Part shown: piece after piece, positions 38,140 to 48,756 of the stretch | Numbering within the stretch: the first letter of the stretch is position 1 | Layout of the letters: each line of letters opens with the position of its first letter | DNA from: Hyphomicrobium sp. | GTDB lineage: Bacteria > Pseudomonadota > Alphaproteobacteria > Rhizobiales > Hyphomicrobiaceae | Length of the DNA stretch: 64,000 nucleotides | Direction of reading: 5' to 3' | Assembly: GCA_003987725.1 (NCBI GenBank) | Contig: RXJH01000003.1 | Location: 371,524-435,523, forward strand | The notes under the pieces: model-generated | The model's input: the letters and a program-made list of their open reading frames with translations, nothing else | What the model was told of the DNA's origin: nothing | Databases searched by the model: none | Made by a program: the position numbers and the translations under genes

Positions 38140-38161
38140 GAGGCGCCCGTCGTGGCGCCTC
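38140..38161 (+). promoter_or_regulatory. Intercistronic hairpin, rpsB-tsf
   Basis: A perfect 8-bp stem (GAGGCGCC / GGCGCCTC) with a 6-nt loop and no T-run ends 19 bp before the tsf start. It is more likely a processing, stability or attenuation element than a terminator. Confidence 0.4.
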
Positions 38162-38180
38162 GAACCTCATAGGTGACAGA

Positions 38181-39104
38181 ATGACGACGATCACCGCTGC
38201 AGACGTGAAAAAGCTGCGCGATATGACCGGCGCCGGCATGATGGATTGCAAAACGGCGTTGACCGAAACCAACGGCGATATCGAAGCCGCTGTCGATTGG
38301 CTCCGCAAGAAGGGCCTGTCGAAAGCTGCGAAGAAATCCGGCCGCGTTGCCGCCGACGGCCTCATCGGCATCGTCGCGAAGGGCCGCGAAGGCGCCGTCG
38401 TCGAGGTGAACTCCGAAACGGACTTCGTTGCCCGTAACGAGCAGTTCCAGACGCTTGTCCGCGAGATCACCGCGCTGGCTCCGGCCGCGAAGGGCGATCT
38501 GAAGGTGCTTCTGGCTGCAACCTATCCCGGCAGCAAGAACACCGTCGAGACGACGATCCAGGAAGCAGTGGCGACGATCGGCGAAAACATGACCGTTCGC
38601 CGGACCGCGGCGCTCGCCGTCAAGGAAGGCGTCGTCGCCGATTACGTTCACAACCGCGTGGCTGATGGCCTCGGCAAGATCGGCGTGCTCGTCGCACTCG
38701 AAAGCGCAGGCGACGAGCCGTCGCTGTTCGAACTCGCCCGCATGATCGCGATGCACGTCGCCGCGACGAGCCCCGTTGCTCTCGACATCGCCGAGGTGCC
38801 CGCCGAAGTGATCGAACGCGAGAAGGCAATTCTCGCCGACAAGAACCAGGGCAAGAAGCCGGACGTTCTCGAGAAGATCATCTCGGGCGGCATCAAAGCC
38901 TTCGCCAAGGAGAACTGCCTGCTCGAGCAGCAGTACATCCACGACACCACCAAGACGGTCGCGCAGGCCGTCAAGGAAGCCGAGAGCAAGGCCGGTGCGC
39001 CGATCAAGGTCGCAGGCTTCATCCGCTTCGCGCTCGGTGAAGGCATCGACAAGAAGGAAGAGGACTTCGGCGAAGAAGTCCGCAAGCTCGCGAGCGGCGG
39101 TTGA
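38181..39104 (+). CDS. tsf: Elongation factor Ts
   Basis: EF-Ts is the nucleotide exchange factor for EF-Tu. The 307-residue protein has the N-terminal UBA-like motif [20 protein letters not shown], the TDFVAR contact segment in [14 protein letters not shown], and two core subdomains. Length is normal. It follows rpsB by 104 bp; a GAGGCGCC/GGCGCCTC hairpin at 38140-38161 in that gap may attenuate or process the message. A strong terminator follows at 39168-39197. Confidence 0.97.
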   Translation: MTTITAADVKKLRDMTGAGMMDCKTALTETNGDIEAAVDWLRKKGLSKAAKKSGRVAADGLIGIVAKGREGAVVEVNSETDFVARNEQFQTLVREITALAPAAKGDLKVLLAATYPGSKNTVETTIQEAVATIGENMTVRRTAALAVKEGVVADYVHNRVADGLGKIGVLVALESAGDEPSLFELARMIAMHVAATSPVALDIAEVPAEVIEREKAILADKNQGKKPDVLEKIISGGIKAFAKENCLLEQQYIHDTTKTVAQAVKEAESKAGAPIKVAGFIRFALGEGIDKKEEDFGEEVRKLASGG

Positions 39105-39167
39105 GCTTTTGCCCGGTCGAATGGCCGGGTAGGCTGGCCGGAATCGTCCGAGCGCGTTAGGTATCAG

Positions 39168-39197
39168 CCGGCCGGTCCCCGTGACCGGCCGGTTTTT
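39168..39197 (+). terminator. Intrinsic terminator after tsf
   Basis: A perfect 9-bp stem (CCGGCCGGT / ACCGGCCGG) with a CCCCGTG loop and a TTTTT run. It ends the rpsB-tsf operon, so pyrH needs its own promoter or read-through. Confidence 0.9.
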
Positions 39198-39236
39198 CAT
39201 GGCTGGTCAATTGTCGTGCCGATGGGAGTGAAGCGG

Positions 39237-39968
39237 ATGCCTGGAGCGCAGGGTCTCAAATACAAGCGGCTGCTGGTGAAGCTCTCCGGCGAAGCTCTGA
39301 TGGGCACGCAACCCTACGGCATCGACATGTCCGTTGCCGACCGTTTGTCGAACGATGTCGCCACGGCGGTCGCGGCGGGCGCCGAAATCGCGATTGTCGT
39401 GGGCGGCGGCAATATTTTCCGCGGACTGACCGGCGCGGCCAAGGGCATGGATCGCGCCACGGCCGATTACATGGGCATGCTTGCGACCGTGATGAACGCG
39501 CTGGCCTTGCAGAATGCGCTCGATCATCGCGGCGTCCAGGCGCGCGTTCTCTCGGCCATACCGATGCCGACGGTGTGCGAGAGCTATATCCGCCCGAAGG
39601 CCTTGGCCTACCTCGCCCGGAGCAACGTCGTCATCTTTGCGGCGGGCACCGGAAACCCCTTTTTCACGACCGATACGGCGGCCGTCCTTCGCGGCATCGA
39701 GATGAACTGCGATGCCGTCCTCAAGGCGACCCAGGTCGACGGCGTCTATTCCGCCGACCCGAAGAAGCATAAGGACGCGGTCCGCTACGACAAGCTGACC
39801 TATTCCGAAGTTTTGGCCAAGGATCTCAAAGTGATGGACGGAGCGGCCATTGCCCTTGCCCGCGATAACGGACTTCCGCTAATTGTGGTCTCGATCGAAG
39901 AACCCGGAAATCTCTTGAAAGCTCTGCGCGGGGAAGCGCGCCAGACCCTTATCGAGGGAACCGGCTGA
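39237..39968 (+). CDS. pyrH: UMP kinase
   Basis: PyrH phosphorylates UMP to UDP in pyrimidine nucleotide synthesis. The start ATG at 39237 is chosen because GGGAG lies 8 bp upstream; GTG 39216 and ATG 39222 are in frame but poorer. The 243-residue protein has the amino-acid-kinase fold with [26 protein letters not shown], the [13 protein letters not shown] triphosphate region, and [20 protein letters not shown]. It is followed by frr, the conserved order. Confidence 0.96.
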   Translation: MPGAQGLKYKRLLVKLSGEALMGTQPYGIDMSVADRLSNDVATAVAAGAEIAIVVGGGNIFRGLTGAAKGMDRATADYMGMLATVMNALALQNALDHRGVQARVLSAIPMPTVCESYIRPKALAYLARSNVVIFAAGTGNPFFTTDTAAVLRGIEMNCDAVLKATQVDGVYSADPKKHKDAVRYDKLTYSEVLAKDLKVMDGAAIALARDNGLPLIVVSIEEPGNLLKALRGEARQTLIEGTG

Positions 39969-40051
39969 AAGCGGCTGAAAGCCCCGTCTTCGCGCCGCCC
40001 TTCTGCGGCGGCGATGGTTTTGAGCTTTCGAGCGCTTGGAGGAATAGGAAA

Positions 40052-40615
40052 ATGGCACTCGCAGATCACGACATCAAAGAAATTGAAAAGCGCATGCGCG
40101 CCTCGATCGACGCTCTGAAGCGCGAGTTCTCGGGCCTTCGCACCGGTCGCGCCAGCGCCAACTTGCTCGATCCTGTCCAGGTTATGGTCTACGGCTCGCG
40201 CATGCCCTTGAACCAGGTCGCGACGGTTTCCGTGCCCGAGCCGCGCATGATCACCGTTCAAGTCTGGGACCGCAGCAACGTCATCGCCGTCGATAAGGCG
40301 ATCCGTGAAGCCAACCTTGGCCTCAACCCCATCACCGACGGCCAGATTCTTCGCCTGCCGATCCCGGCGCTGACCGCCGACCGCAGGCAGGAACTCGTCA
40401 AACTTGCCCATAAATATGCCGAGCAGGCCAAGATTTCGATCCGCAACGTCCGGCGCGAAGCGATGGACGTTCTGAAGAAGCTTGAGAAAGACGGCAAAAT
40501 GAGCCAGGACGACCATCGGGGCAATTCCGAGAAGGTTCAGGAGCTGACGGATCGTCTCATCAAGGAGATCGACGGGACGCTCGTCACAAAGGAAGCTGAA
40601 ATTCAGAAGGTTTGA
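40052..40615 (+). CDS. frr: Ribosome recycling factor
   Basis: RRF splits post-termination ribosomes with EF-G. The 187-residue protein has the full two-domain sequence, including LRTGRASANLLDPVQVMVYG, the hinge region, and VRREAMDVLKKLEKDGKMSQ toward the C-terminus. A GGAGGAATAGG ribosome-binding region precedes the start. A CCTGCTC/GAGCAGG hairpin without a T-run lies just after the stop (40619-40638), before uppS. Confidence 0.97.
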   Translation: MALADHDIKEIEKRMRASIDALKREFSGLRTGRASANLLDPVQVMVYGSRMPLNQVATVSVPEPRMITVQVWDRSNVIAVDKAIREANLGLNPITDGQILRLPIPALTADRRQELVKLAHKYAEQAKISIRNVRREAMDVLKKLEKDGKMSQDDHRGNSEKVQELTDRLIKEIDGTLVTKEAEIQKV

Positions 40616-40686
40616 TCTCCTGCTCTTTTGGGAGCAGGAAGGCATGCAACTGATATTGAGATCTTGATCCCAGGGGCCATTCGACA

Positions 40687-41445
40687 GTGGCGGCAGCAGC
40701 GAAGCCTACCGACGATGGGTCCGGAATTCTCGTCCCGCCGCGACATGTCGCTATCATCATGGACGGGAACGGACGGTGGGCGCGTGATCGCGGATTGCCG
40801 CGAGCGCTCGGTCATCGCCAGGGTGTCGAAGCCGTCCGCCGTGCTGTCCGCGCCGCGATCGAACTGAAGATCACGTATCTGACGATCTTCAGCTTTTCGT
40901 CCGAGAACTGGAAGCGCCCGATCGAAGAGGTCGACGACCTCATGGGCCTGATGAAGCGATTCATCAGACGCGATCTGGCCGAGCTGCATGAGGCCGGAGT
41001 TTGCATCCGGGTGATCGGACAGCGCCAGCACGTCGACAACGAGCTGACGACGCTGATCGACGAAGCGGTCGAGTTGACCCGGGGCAATGACGTTCTGACG
41101 CTCGTCATTGCCTTCAATTACGGCTCGCGTTCCGAGATCGCAGGCGCCGCACGCAAGCTTGCTGAGCAAGTGGCGGAGGGCAAGCTGCGTCCCTCGGACA
41201 TCACCGTCGAACGCATTGCCAATGCGCTCGACACATCCGGCATTCCCGATCCTGATCTTCTGATCCGGACATCGGGTGAGATGCGGCTATCGAACTTTTT
41301 GCTCTGGCAGACGGCCTATTCGGAATTCGTCTTTCTGGACTGCTACTGGCCGGACTTCGACAAGGCGGCCTTCGAAATCGCTATCGAAGAATTTCGCTCG
41401 CGTGAACGCCGCTTCGGCGGCCTCTCCAAACGCTCGACCGCTTGA
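40687..41445 (+). CDS. uppS: Isoprenyl transferase (undecaprenyl diphosphate synthase)
   Basis: The cis-prenyltransferase makes undecaprenyl diphosphate, the lipid carrier for peptidoglycan and LPS sugars. The GTG start at 40687 gives 252 residues. Motifs: [20 protein letters not shown] with the catalytic Asp, [13 protein letters not shown], and the C-terminal [20 protein letters not shown]. It begins the uppS-cdsA-dxr-rseP-bamA envelope cluster and is closely followed by cdsA. Confidence 0.96.
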   Translation: MAAAAKPTDDGSGILVPPRHVAIIMDGNGRWARDRGLPRALGHRQGVEAVRRAVRAAIELKITYLTIFSFSSENWKRPIEEVDDLMGLMKRFIRRDLAELHEAGVCIRVIGQRQHVDNELTTLIDEAVELTRGNDVLTLVIAFNYGSRSEIAGAARKLAEQVAEGKLRPSDITVERIANALDTSGIPDPDLLIRTSGEMRLSNFLLWQTAYSEFVFLDCYWPDFDKAAFEIAIEEFRSRERRFGGLSKRSTA

Positions 41446-41456
41446 GGGCCAGGAAG

Positions 41457-42329
41457 ATGCCGGCCGAGGGTCCCGAAAATCAACGACAGTTTCCTTGGGG
41501 CGCGCTCGATTTCATCCCGCAAGAGCTGAAGCTGCGCATCGTATCGGGCGTCGCCATCGCCGTTATTGCCTTCGTCATGCTCTACTGGAGCCCGGAAGCT
41601 TTCATAGTGCTGACGTTTCTGGTCGCCGCAGCGATGAGCTGGGAGTGGGGCCGCATCGTCAGGGGCGACATGCCGGACCGCGCCCTGATCGCTCACATCG
41701 CTGCGGTCTTTGTTGCCGCAATCTACGTGCTCAACGATATGGCCGGTTGGGGCGTCGCTGCGGCACTTGTTGGTGCAGCCGTGGTTGCGGCGCTTGCCAT
41801 AGGATCCGGTCGCGCGCGGCTTTCGGGCGCTGGCGTGTTCTACACGGCCTTGCCGGTCGTGGCGCTCGGATGGCTACGGTCGGATGAGCCGCTCGGATTC
41901 CTCGCAACGCTTTTCGTGGTGCTGTCCGTCGCGGTAACAGACATCGCCGCCTACGTCTCCGGACGAACCATCGGCGGCCCGAAGCTCTGGCCGGAGGTTT
42001 CCCCGAACAAGACGTGGTCCGGCCTCTTGGGCGGCATTTTCACGGCAGCCGTCGCCGGTTTCCTATTTGGATTTTTCACTGGGACTGGCAGCCCCGGATG
42101 GCTTGCGAGCCTCGGTCTTGCCATAGGATTGGTAGCCCAATGGGGCGATCTGGCAGAATCGGCATTGAAGCGGCATTTCGGATTGAAGGACGCAGGTGAC
42201 TTGATACCGGGGCACGGCGGGTTCATGGATCGCATGGACGGCATCGTCACCGCGAGCATCCTGGCGGCCTTGATCGGTTTCGGCATCGATGCTTTTGCTC
42301 CCGCACGCGCACTTCTCTACGGGTCATAG
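41457..42329 (+). CDS. cdsA: Phosphatidate cytidylyltransferase
   Basis: CdsA makes CDP-diacylglycerol for phospholipid synthesis in the inner membrane. The 290-residue protein has about seven hydrophobic segments and the family signature SALKRHFGLKDAGDLIPGHG continuing into GFMDRMD. The ATG at 41457 is used with GAGG 8 bp upstream; a TTG at 41442 overlapping the uppS end is the alternative. dxr follows after 4 bp. Confidence 0.95.
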   Translation: MPAEGPENQRQFPWGALDFIPQELKLRIVSGVAIAVIAFVMLYWSPEAFIVLTFLVAAAMSWEWGRIVRGDMPDRALIAHIAAVFVAAIYVLNDMAGWGVAAALVGAAVVAALAIGSGRARLSGAGVFYTALPVVALGWLRSDEPLGFLATLFVVLSVAVTDIAAYVSGRTIGGPKLWPEVSPNKTWSGLLGGIFTAAVAGFLFGFFTGTGSPGWLASLGLAIGLVAQWGDLAESALKRHFGLKDAGDLIPGHGGFMDRMDGIVTASILAALIGFGIDAFAPARALLYGS

Positions 42330-42333
42330 ACGA

Positions 42334-43578
42334 ATGGCAGTGACAGCTAGCGTTCCTTCACGATTGACTGGGCTGGCGTCGGCCACGCGTCCGGCACCCG
42401 CGGACGTATCCCGGCCGATGCGCCTGTCCGTTCTGGGCGCGACTGGCTCGATCGGCACGAGCACGCTCGATCTCGTCGCGCGAAATCCGGGCCGCTTTGA
42501 GATTGTCGCGGTGACGGCTCAATCGAACGCCGGCGAGCTTGCTACGATCGCGCGCAAGCACAAGGCGAAGCTCGCGGTAATTGGCGACGAAAGCCGCTTG
42601 AGCGAATTGAAGGACGCGTTGGACGGAAGCGGCATCAGAGCGGCCGGCGGCGCCGAGGCGCTTGTCGAAGCGGCGCTCGAGCCCGCCGATTGCGTCATGG
42701 CGGCCATCGTTGGTGCGGCCGGATTGCGGCCGACGTTCGCAGCGGCATCGCAGGGAGCCCGCGTCGCGCTCGCGAACAAGGAATGCCTCGTCTCTGCCGG
42801 ACATGTCTTCACGGCCGCAGTCGCGCGCTCTGGAGCCGAGTTGTTGCCCGTGGATAGCGAGCATTCTGCGGCATTCCAGGCAATGGCCGGCGCCGATCCG
42901 AGCGCCATCGAGAAGATCGTGTTGACGGCGTCCGGCGGCCCGTTCCGCACCTGGACGTACGAGCAGATCCAGGCCGCAACGCCCGAACAGGCGCTGAAGC
43001 ACCCGAACTGGTCGATGGGCGCGAAAATCACGATCGACAGCGCCAGCCTTATGAATAAAGGGCTAGAGCTCATCGAGGCGTTTCACCTCTTCCCCATTTC
43101 GGTCGACGCGCTCGACTGCATCGTCCACCCCCAATCGATCGTCCATTGCCTGGTGAGCTACGTCGACGGCTCGGTGCTGGCCCAGATGGCGGCGCCCGAT
43201 ATGCGCACACCCATCGCCGTCGCACTTGCCTGGCCTGAGCGCATGGTCGCACCGACCGAGAAGCTCGATCTCGCCCGTCTCGCGACGCTGACGTTCGAGC
43301 CCCCCGATGAGGCCCGTTTTCCGGCGCTGCGCGTTGCCAAGGCAGCGATGCGGCGAGGCGACACGGCTCCAGCCGTTTTGAACGCCGCCAACGAAATAGC
43401 GGTTAAGGCCTTCCTTGACCGCCGGATCAAGTTTTTGGACATTGCCGCCCTCGTCGAGGAAACGCTTGACGCGGCAGAACGGCAGGGCGCGATTTGCCCC
43501 GCCGAAACCCTGGACGATATACTGGCCGTAGACGAGTTGGCTCGCTATCTGTCGGAAGACAAGCTCAGTGGTTATTAG
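42334..43578 (+). CDS. dxr: 1-deoxy-D-xylulose 5-phosphate reductoisomerase
   Basis: Dxr makes 2-C-methyl-D-erythritol 4-phosphate, the committed step of the MEP isoprenoid pathway, feeding UppS upstream in the cluster. The 414-residue protein (ATG at 42334) has the NADPH motif VLGATGSIGTSTLDLV after a 30-residue variable N-terminus, LPVDSEHSAAFQ with metal-binding residues, and the NWSMGAKITIDSASLMNKGL substrate region. ATG at 42418 would give a minimal protein and is the alternative start. Confidence 0.96.
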   Translation: MAVTASVPSRLTGLASATRPAPADVSRPMRLSVLGATGSIGTSTLDLVARNPGRFEIVAVTAQSNAGELATIARKHKAKLAVIGDESRLSELKDALDGSGIRAAGGAEALVEAALEPADCVMAAIVGAAGLRPTFAAASQGARVALANKECLVSAGHVFTAAVARSGAELLPVDSEHSAAFQAMAGADPSAIEKIVLTASGGPFRTWTYEQIQAATPEQALKHPNWSMGAKITIDSASLMNKGLELIEAFHLFPISVDALDCIVHPQSIVHCLVSYVDGSVLAQMAAPDMRTPIAVALAWPERMVAPTEKLDLARLATLTFEPPDEARFPALRVAKAAMRRGDTAPAVLNAANEIAVKAFLDRRIKFLDIAALVEETLDAAERQGAICPAETLDDILAVDELARYLSEDKLSGY

Positions 43579-43638
43579 GGTTCCGAGGTATAGGCCGCGG
43601 GAACCCGCTGTTCGAAGCAGCACTTAAAGGATTTTCAA

Positions 43639-44781
43639 ATGGAATTTTTGACGTCGGTCGCAGGTGGGATCTGGCAATACGGGATCATGTTCCTGCTCGT
43701 ACTGACGCTGGTCGTGTTCATTCACGAGCTCGGCCATTTCCTCGTGGCGCGCTGGTGCGGCGTCACGGTCAAAGCCTTCTCGATCGGCTTCGGCCCTGAA
43801 ATCTATGGGTTTTACGATAAGCACGGCACGCGCTGGCGCTTCGCCTGGATACCACTCGGCGGTTACGTCAAGTTCATCGACGACGACAACGCGTCCTCGT
43901 TCGGCGGCGAGAAAAAGCTGTCTCCGGCCCAGAAGGCGGGGGCGTTCCATTCAAAGTCCGTCGGAGCGCGCGCAGCCGTCGTTGCGGCAGGACCGCTCGC
44001 CAACTTCCTCCTCGCGATTCTGCTCTATTCGGCCCTCAACGCCACCGTCGGCCTGCGCATTTTGCCGCCGCTGGTCGATGCCGTCGTCGCCAACTCGCCG
44101 GCCGAGAAGGCAGGCTTCAAGCCCGGCGACATGATTCTCGCCATCGACGGCACGAAGATCGCCAAATTCGATGACCTGCAGCGCATCGTCGGCTCGAGCG
44201 CCGGGGAAGAGTTGAAGTTTACCGTACAACGTGGCGACGACACCCTTGTGCTCAATGCAACTCCAAGTGTCGACGAGCAGAAGGATGCGATGGGCCGGAC
44301 GTTCCGGCGGGGCCTGATCGGCATTCAGCGCGCGATTTCCCCAGATAAAGTGAAAACGGTTCAGGTCGGTCTGCCGGAAGCCGTAATGCTCGGCGTATCC
44401 GAGACTTACGGCAATTTAACGCAGACGCTGGCTGGCCTTCGGGACATCATCACCCACCGTCAATCGGCCGAGCAAATGGGCGGCCCGATCATGATGGCCG
44501 AGGTGACGGCCAAAGTCGCGGAACTCGGCATCGAGCCGATGCTGCGCTGGATCGCCTTCATTTCGGCAAACATTGGCTTCTTGAATTTGCTGCCGATACC
44601 GGTTCTCGATGGCGGACACCTTATGTTCTACGCCGTCGAAGCAGTGCGCCGGAAACCCGCGAGCGAACGCCTTCAGCAAATGGGCTTTCAGGTCGGTTTG
44701 GCGCTGCTGATGATGTTGATGGTTTTCGTGAATTTCAACGACATTTTGAACGTTTGGCGGCGTTTGACGGGCACCGGCTGA
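43639..44781 (+). CDS. rseP: RIP site-2 metalloprotease RseP
   Basis: RseP is an inner-membrane zinc protease that cleaves anti-sigma factors and remnant signal peptides. The 380-residue protein has the HELGHF zinc motif in helix 1 (near 30-35), a single PDZ domain (about 130-200: SPAEKAGFKPGDMILAIDG), and the C-terminal FLNLLPIPVLDGGHLM motif supplying the third ligand. One PDZ is usual outside gammaproteobacteria. It lies upstream of bamA as in related genomes. Confidence 0.95.
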   Translation: MEFLTSVAGGIWQYGIMFLLVLTLVVFIHELGHFLVARWCGVTVKAFSIGFGPEIYGFYDKHGTRWRFAWIPLGGYVKFIDDDNASSFGGEKKLSPAQKAGAFHSKSVGARAAVVAAGPLANFLLAILLYSALNATVGLRILPPLVDAVVANSPAEKAGFKPGDMILAIDGTKIAKFDDLQRIVGSSAGEELKFTVQRGDDTLVLNATPSVDEQKDAMGRTFRRGLIGIQRAISPDKVKTVQVGLPEAVMLGVSETYGNLTQTLAGLRDIITHRQSAEQMGGPIMMAEVTAKVAELGIEPMLRWIAFISANIGFLNLLPIPVLDGGHLMFYAVEAVRRKPASERLQQMGFQVGLALLMMLMVFVNFNDILNVWRRLTGTG

Positions 44782-45064
44782 GCCCATGCGGAATCCTGAG
44801 TGAGTGGCGTAAACTTACCACTTTGCGGAGGCTTTCTGAATCGTTAAAAGCGTTATGGTGCGCAGCAGGTTAGGACTTCGAATCGGGGGGCCGAGTTGAA
44901 GTCTTGAGTTTGACTGCCGGGGAACTAAGAGCCTTCACGACCATAAGAAACGTCAAAAAAGACCGATAAGAAACGACGAACGAGAATACGCATGAGTGTG
45001 AGGCTGCCGCCGACAGCTCGCATGTGAATTTGGGGGTCGGCGGCACACGGGGGCAATTCCGCGT

Positions 45065-47461
45065 ATGCAGAAATTTAGGATCATCCTGGCGGGGCTGCGC
45101 CTTATTGTGGCGCTTGCAGTTCTCTCGCCGATGGTCGCCATGGGTGACGCTGCCTGGATTTCGGGTCCCGCGTCGGCTCAGGGTGTGATCAAGAACATCG
45201 AAGTCGTCGGTAACCGGCGCGTCGAACCTGAAACTGTACGCTCGTACCTGCAGTTCGGGGCGGGTGATCCTTACAACGCCTCGAAGATCGACGCGTCGAT
45301 CAAAGCCCTGTTCGGAACCGGCCTCTTCGCCGACGTCTCCATGGACTACAAGGGCCAGACCGTCGTCATCACCGTCAAAGAAAATCCGGTCATCAATCAG
45401 GTTGCCTTCGAAGGCAACAGCGAGGTCGATACTGCGACCCTGACCGGCGAAGTCCAGTTGAAGCCGCGCTCGGTTTTCACGCGCGCCAAGGCTCAGTCGG
45501 ACGTTCAGCGCATTCTCGACGTTTATCGCAGGCAGGGCCGCTTCGCCGCCGCCGTCGAGCCGAAAATCATCCAGCTCGAGCAAGACCGCGTCAACCTCGT
45601 CTTCGAAATCGACGAAGGCGCGGCGACGAAGGTCAAGGGCATTAACTTCGTCGGCAACCACGCCTTCTCGGATAGCCAGCTGCGCGACATCATTTCGACG
45701 ACGCAGGCCGGCTGGTTCGACTTCCTCAAGGGCACGTCGGTCTACGACCCTGACCGTATGAACCTCGATCGCGAACTCATCCGCCAATACTATCTCAAGA
45801 ACGGCTATCCTGACGCTTCGGTCACGGCTGCGAACGCCGAGATCGATCCTGATGGTTCGGGCTTCCTCATCACGTTCGCGATCGACGAAGGCCAGCCATA
45901 TACCTTTGGCGCGATCAATATCGAGAGCTCGCTGCCGGGCATCGATGGCAGCGCGTTCACTGGCGATCTGCTGACGCAGGCTGGCACTACGTACGACGCT
46001 TCGCAAATCGACAAGACGGCGGAGAGGTTGACGCTCAGCATCGCTGACCAGGGCTATGCATTCGCTCGCGTTCGCCCGCGTCCGATCCCTGATGCGGCAA
46101 GCCACACGGTTGCTATCACCTACGTCGTGGACGAAGGCCCGCGCGTTTACATCGAGCGTATCAACATCATCGGCAACACGCGCACGAAGGACTTCGTGAT
46201 CCGCCGCGAGTTCCGCTTGGCTGAAGGCGACGCCTTCAACACGCTGATGGTCGATCGCGCCAAGAAGCGCTTGCAGGGCCTTGGACTGTTCAAGAACGTC
46301 GATATCAAGCGGCGTCCCGGATCGGCACCTGATCGCGTCGTTCTCGACGTGGTTGTCGAAGAGCAGTCGACGGGCGAACTCTCGTTCGGCGCCGGCTACT
46401 CGACGAGTGAAGGCGTGATCGGCGACGTGTCGATCACCGAGCGCAACCTGTTCGGTAACGGCCAGTTCGTTCGCTTGAAACTCGCAGGCTCCTTCGAGCG
46501 CATGCAGGTGGACTTCTCGTTCACCGAACCGCGCTTCCTCGACCGCAACTTGGCGGCCGGCTTTGACCTCTTCTATAAGCAGCTCGACTACACGCAGCAG
46601 TCCGGCTTCGAGCAGAAGAAGATGGGCGGTCAGGTCCGTCTCGGCTTCCCGCTTGCTGAAAATCTCTGGATGCAGACGGCGTATTCGATTTCTCGTGACG
46701 AGATCTTCAACGTCTCGAACGACGCTTCGGCTGCGATCAAGGAGGCTTGCGGCGCCACCGATTTCACACTTGGTGACACTCCCGACTGCAAAAACAGCGC
46801 CTATTGGACGTCGCTGGTCGGCACCACGATCAGCTACGACAAGCGCAACAACGCGCAGAACCCGAACAAGGGTTACTACATCGAAGTCGCCAGCGACTTC
46901 GCGGGTCTCGGCGGCGACGCTCAGTACTGGCGCGTCAATGCCGAAGGTCGCTTCTACTACCCGATCACCGACAAGATCACCTTCGTCGGCCGCGCTGTCG
47001 GCGGCATGATCGAGGGCTGGGGTGGCCAGGACGTTCGACTGCTCGATGCCTTCTTCAAAGGCGGCGAGACGGTCCGCGGCTTCGATCGGTCGGGCTATGG
47101 CCCGCGCGACATCGGTCCAAATTCGCCAAACTCGGACGCGCTTGGCGGCCAGAAGTACTGGGCTGCGACGGCCGAAGTCCGCTTCCCGATCCCTTACGTG
47201 CCTGACGATCTCGGCCTCACCGCTGCGGTCTTCGCCGACGCCGGTTCGCTGTGGGACGCGACGGCAGGCGCAAAGCGTGCGATCGCGTCCGTTGGTACGG
47301 ACACTTTGGGAGACAGCAGCTCTGTCCGCTCGTCGGTCGGCGGCAGCTTGATTTGGAACTCACCGGTTGGCCCGCTGCGCATGGACTTCGCTCAGGTCCT
47401 CACGAAACAGAGCTACGATCAGACGCAGTTCTTCCGCTTCGGTGCACAGACGAAGTTCTAA
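45065..47461 (+). CDS. bamA: Outer membrane protein assembly factor BamA
   Basis: BamA inserts beta-barrel proteins in the outer membrane. The 798-residue precursor has a long signal peptide (cleavage near PASAQG, residue 39), five POTRA repeats (about 40-380; each with a KxxxLxxxG(L/Y)-like helix), and a 16-strand barrel with the VRGFDRSGYGPRDIG lid-lock region. It ends in Phe (FRFGAQTKF), the beta-barrel signal. The 283-bp upstream gap has no gene. A terminator follows, separating it from lpxD. Confidence 0.97.
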   Translation: MQKFRIILAGLRLIVALAVLSPMVAMGDAAWISGPASAQGVIKNIEVVGNRRVEPETVRSYLQFGAGDPYNASKIDASIKALFGTGLFADVSMDYKGQTVVITVKENPVINQVAFEGNSEVDTATLTGEVQLKPRSVFTRAKAQSDVQRILDVYRRQGRFAAAVEPKIIQLEQDRVNLVFEIDEGAATKVKGINFVGNHAFSDSQLRDIISTTQAGWFDFLKGTSVYDPDRMNLDRELIRQYYLKNGYPDASVTAANAEIDPDGSGFLITFAIDEGQPYTFGAINIESSLPGIDGSAFTGDLLTQAGTTYDASQIDKTAERLTLSIADQGYAFARVRPRPIPDAASHTVAITYVVDEGPRVYIERINIIGNTRTKDFVIRREFRLAEGDAFNTLMVDRAKKRLQGLGLFKNVDIKRRPGSAPDRVVLDVVVEEQSTGELSFGAGYSTSEGVIGDVSITERNLFGNGQFVRLKLAGSFERMQVDFSFTEPRFLDRNLAAGFDLFYKQLDYTQQSGFEQKKMGGQVRLGFPLAENLWMQTAYSISRDEIFNVSNDASAAIKEACGATDFTLGDTPDCKNSAYWTSLVGTTISYDKRNNAQNPNKGYYIEVASDFAGLGGDAQYWRVNAEGRFYYPITDKITFVGRAVGGMIEGWGGQDVRLLDAFFKGGETVRGFDRSGYGPRDIGPNSPNSDALGGQKYWAATAEVRFPIPYVPDDLGLTAAVFADAGSLWDATAGAKRAIASVGTDTLGDSSSVRSSVGGSLIWNSPVGPLRMDFAQVLTKQSYDQTQFFRFGAQTKF

Positions 47462-47497
47462 GTCTGAGCCGAACGGCCTGAAGATTTGCTAAATTCG

Positions 47498-47525
47498 AGA
47501 GCGGCGCCAAAAGCGCCGCTCTTTT
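47498..47525 (+). terminator. Intrinsic terminator after bamA
   Basis: A perfect 10-bp stem (AGAGCGGCGC / GCGCCGCTCT) with a CAAAA loop, then TTTTC. It begins 37 bp after the bamA stop and divides the envelope cluster from the lipid A genes. Confidence 0.85.
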
Positions 47526-47649
47526 CCTATGGGTTTAAGCCCGAAGGAATGGGCTATTGCCGTCAGGGACTTGCCAACATCGTTCCGGTCGTTCATTCAA
47601 CCCCTCCAACACTGACAGAACTGTAACCACGGCGACCGGAGGCGGCGTT

Positions 47650-48711
47650 ATGGAGCATCCCGGATTCTTTGAACGCGCCGGACCGTTTTCACTCTCCGAA
47701 GTAGCGGCGGCCACCGGCGCGGAAATTCCAAGCGGCGCGGAGGGCGCCGTCAAAATCGATGACGTGCGCCCGCTGCATGAGGCGGGTCCCTCCCACATCT
47801 CATTCATCGACAACAGGAAATATCTCGCGCAGCTGGACGCGACGAAAGCCGGCGCCTGCCTCGTCGTCCCGGCGCTCGCCGATCGCGTCCCCGCCGGCAC
47901 GGCGCGGCTCATCACCAAGCTGCCCTATCATGGCTTCGCCCGCGCGCTGGCGCTGTTCTATCCCGGCTCCATGCAGCCCCTGGTGGCCACCGCAGGCGCT
48001 CCGCCGATCGATCCGACGGCAAAGCTCGAAACGGGGGTAATCGTCGAGCCCGGCGCGATCATCGGCCGTGAAGCGCAAATCGGCGCAGGGACCCGTATCG
48101 CCGCGGGTGCCGTCGTCGGAGCGCGCGTAACGATCGGACGGGACAGCTTCATCGGCCCGCTCGCCACCGTAACCCACGCCCTCGTCGGCGACCGGGTCAT
48201 CATCCATTCCGGCGTCCGCATCGGCCAGGACGGCTTTGGCTTCGCCATGGGCCGCACCGGGCACCTGAAGGTGCCTCAAATCGGCCGTGTGATCGTCCAG
48301 GACGATGTGGAAATTGGAGCAAATACAACCATAGACCGCGGCGCGCTTAAGGATACGATCATTGGTGAGGGCACGAAAATTGATAATCTCGTCCAGATCG
48401 GGCACAACGTGATTATCGGTCGCCATTGCGTGATCGTTTCGATGTGCGGCATCTCAGGTTCGACCGAGCTTGGCGACTTTGTCGTCATGGGCGGTCAATC
48501 CGGAACTGTCGGCCACATCAAAATCGGCAGCGGCGCGCAGGTGGGCGGGGCTTCGCACCCGACACATGACGTGCCGCCGGGCGCCCGTTATTTCGGCACC
48601 CCGGCAAAGCCCCTGCGCGAATCCGCGCGTGAGCAGGCCCTGATCAAGCGGCTCGTCGCGCGCGATAAAGACAGCTATGAGGACGGGGCGCCGGAGCCTA
48701 AGGAAGGCTGA
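47650..48711 (+). CDS. lpxD: UDP-3-O-(3-hydroxyacyl)glucosamine N-acyltransferase
   Basis: LpxD performs the third step of lipid A synthesis, N-acylating UDP-3-O-acyl-glucosamine. The start ATG at 47650 follows GGAGG and gives 353 residues. An N-terminal uridine-binding domain (about 1-105) is followed by a left-handed beta-helix of hexapeptide repeats ([20 protein letters not shown] and onward) and a C-terminal helix. The acyl-transfer histidine lies in the [12 protein letters not shown] region. It is the first gene of the lpxD-fabZ-lpxA-lpxIB operon. Confidence 0.96.
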   Translation: MEHPGFFERAGPFSLSEVAAATGAEIPSGAEGAVKIDDVRPLHEAGPSHISFIDNRKYLAQLDATKAGACLVVPALADRVPAGTARLITKLPYHGFARALALFYPGSMQPLVATAGAPPIDPTAKLETGVIVEPGAIIGREAQIGAGTRIAAGAVVGARVTIGRDSFIGPLATVTHALVGDRVIIHSGVRIGQDGFGFAMGRTGHLKVPQIGRVIVQDDVEIGANTTIDRGALKDTIIGEGTKIDNLVQIGHNVIIGRHCVIVSMCGISGSTELGDFVVMGGQSGTVGHIKIGSGAQVGGASHPTHDVPPGARYFGTPAKPLRESAREQALIKRLVARDKDSYEDGAPEPKEG

Positions 48712-48756
48712 GAGACGGCAGGTTCGTTCGAGCGCAATTTTTTGGAGCACACGACT

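Noticed and set aside
44870-46105. 411-codon minus-strand ORF opposite bamA
   Set aside because: Antisense to POTRA-coding sequence, with no family resemblance.
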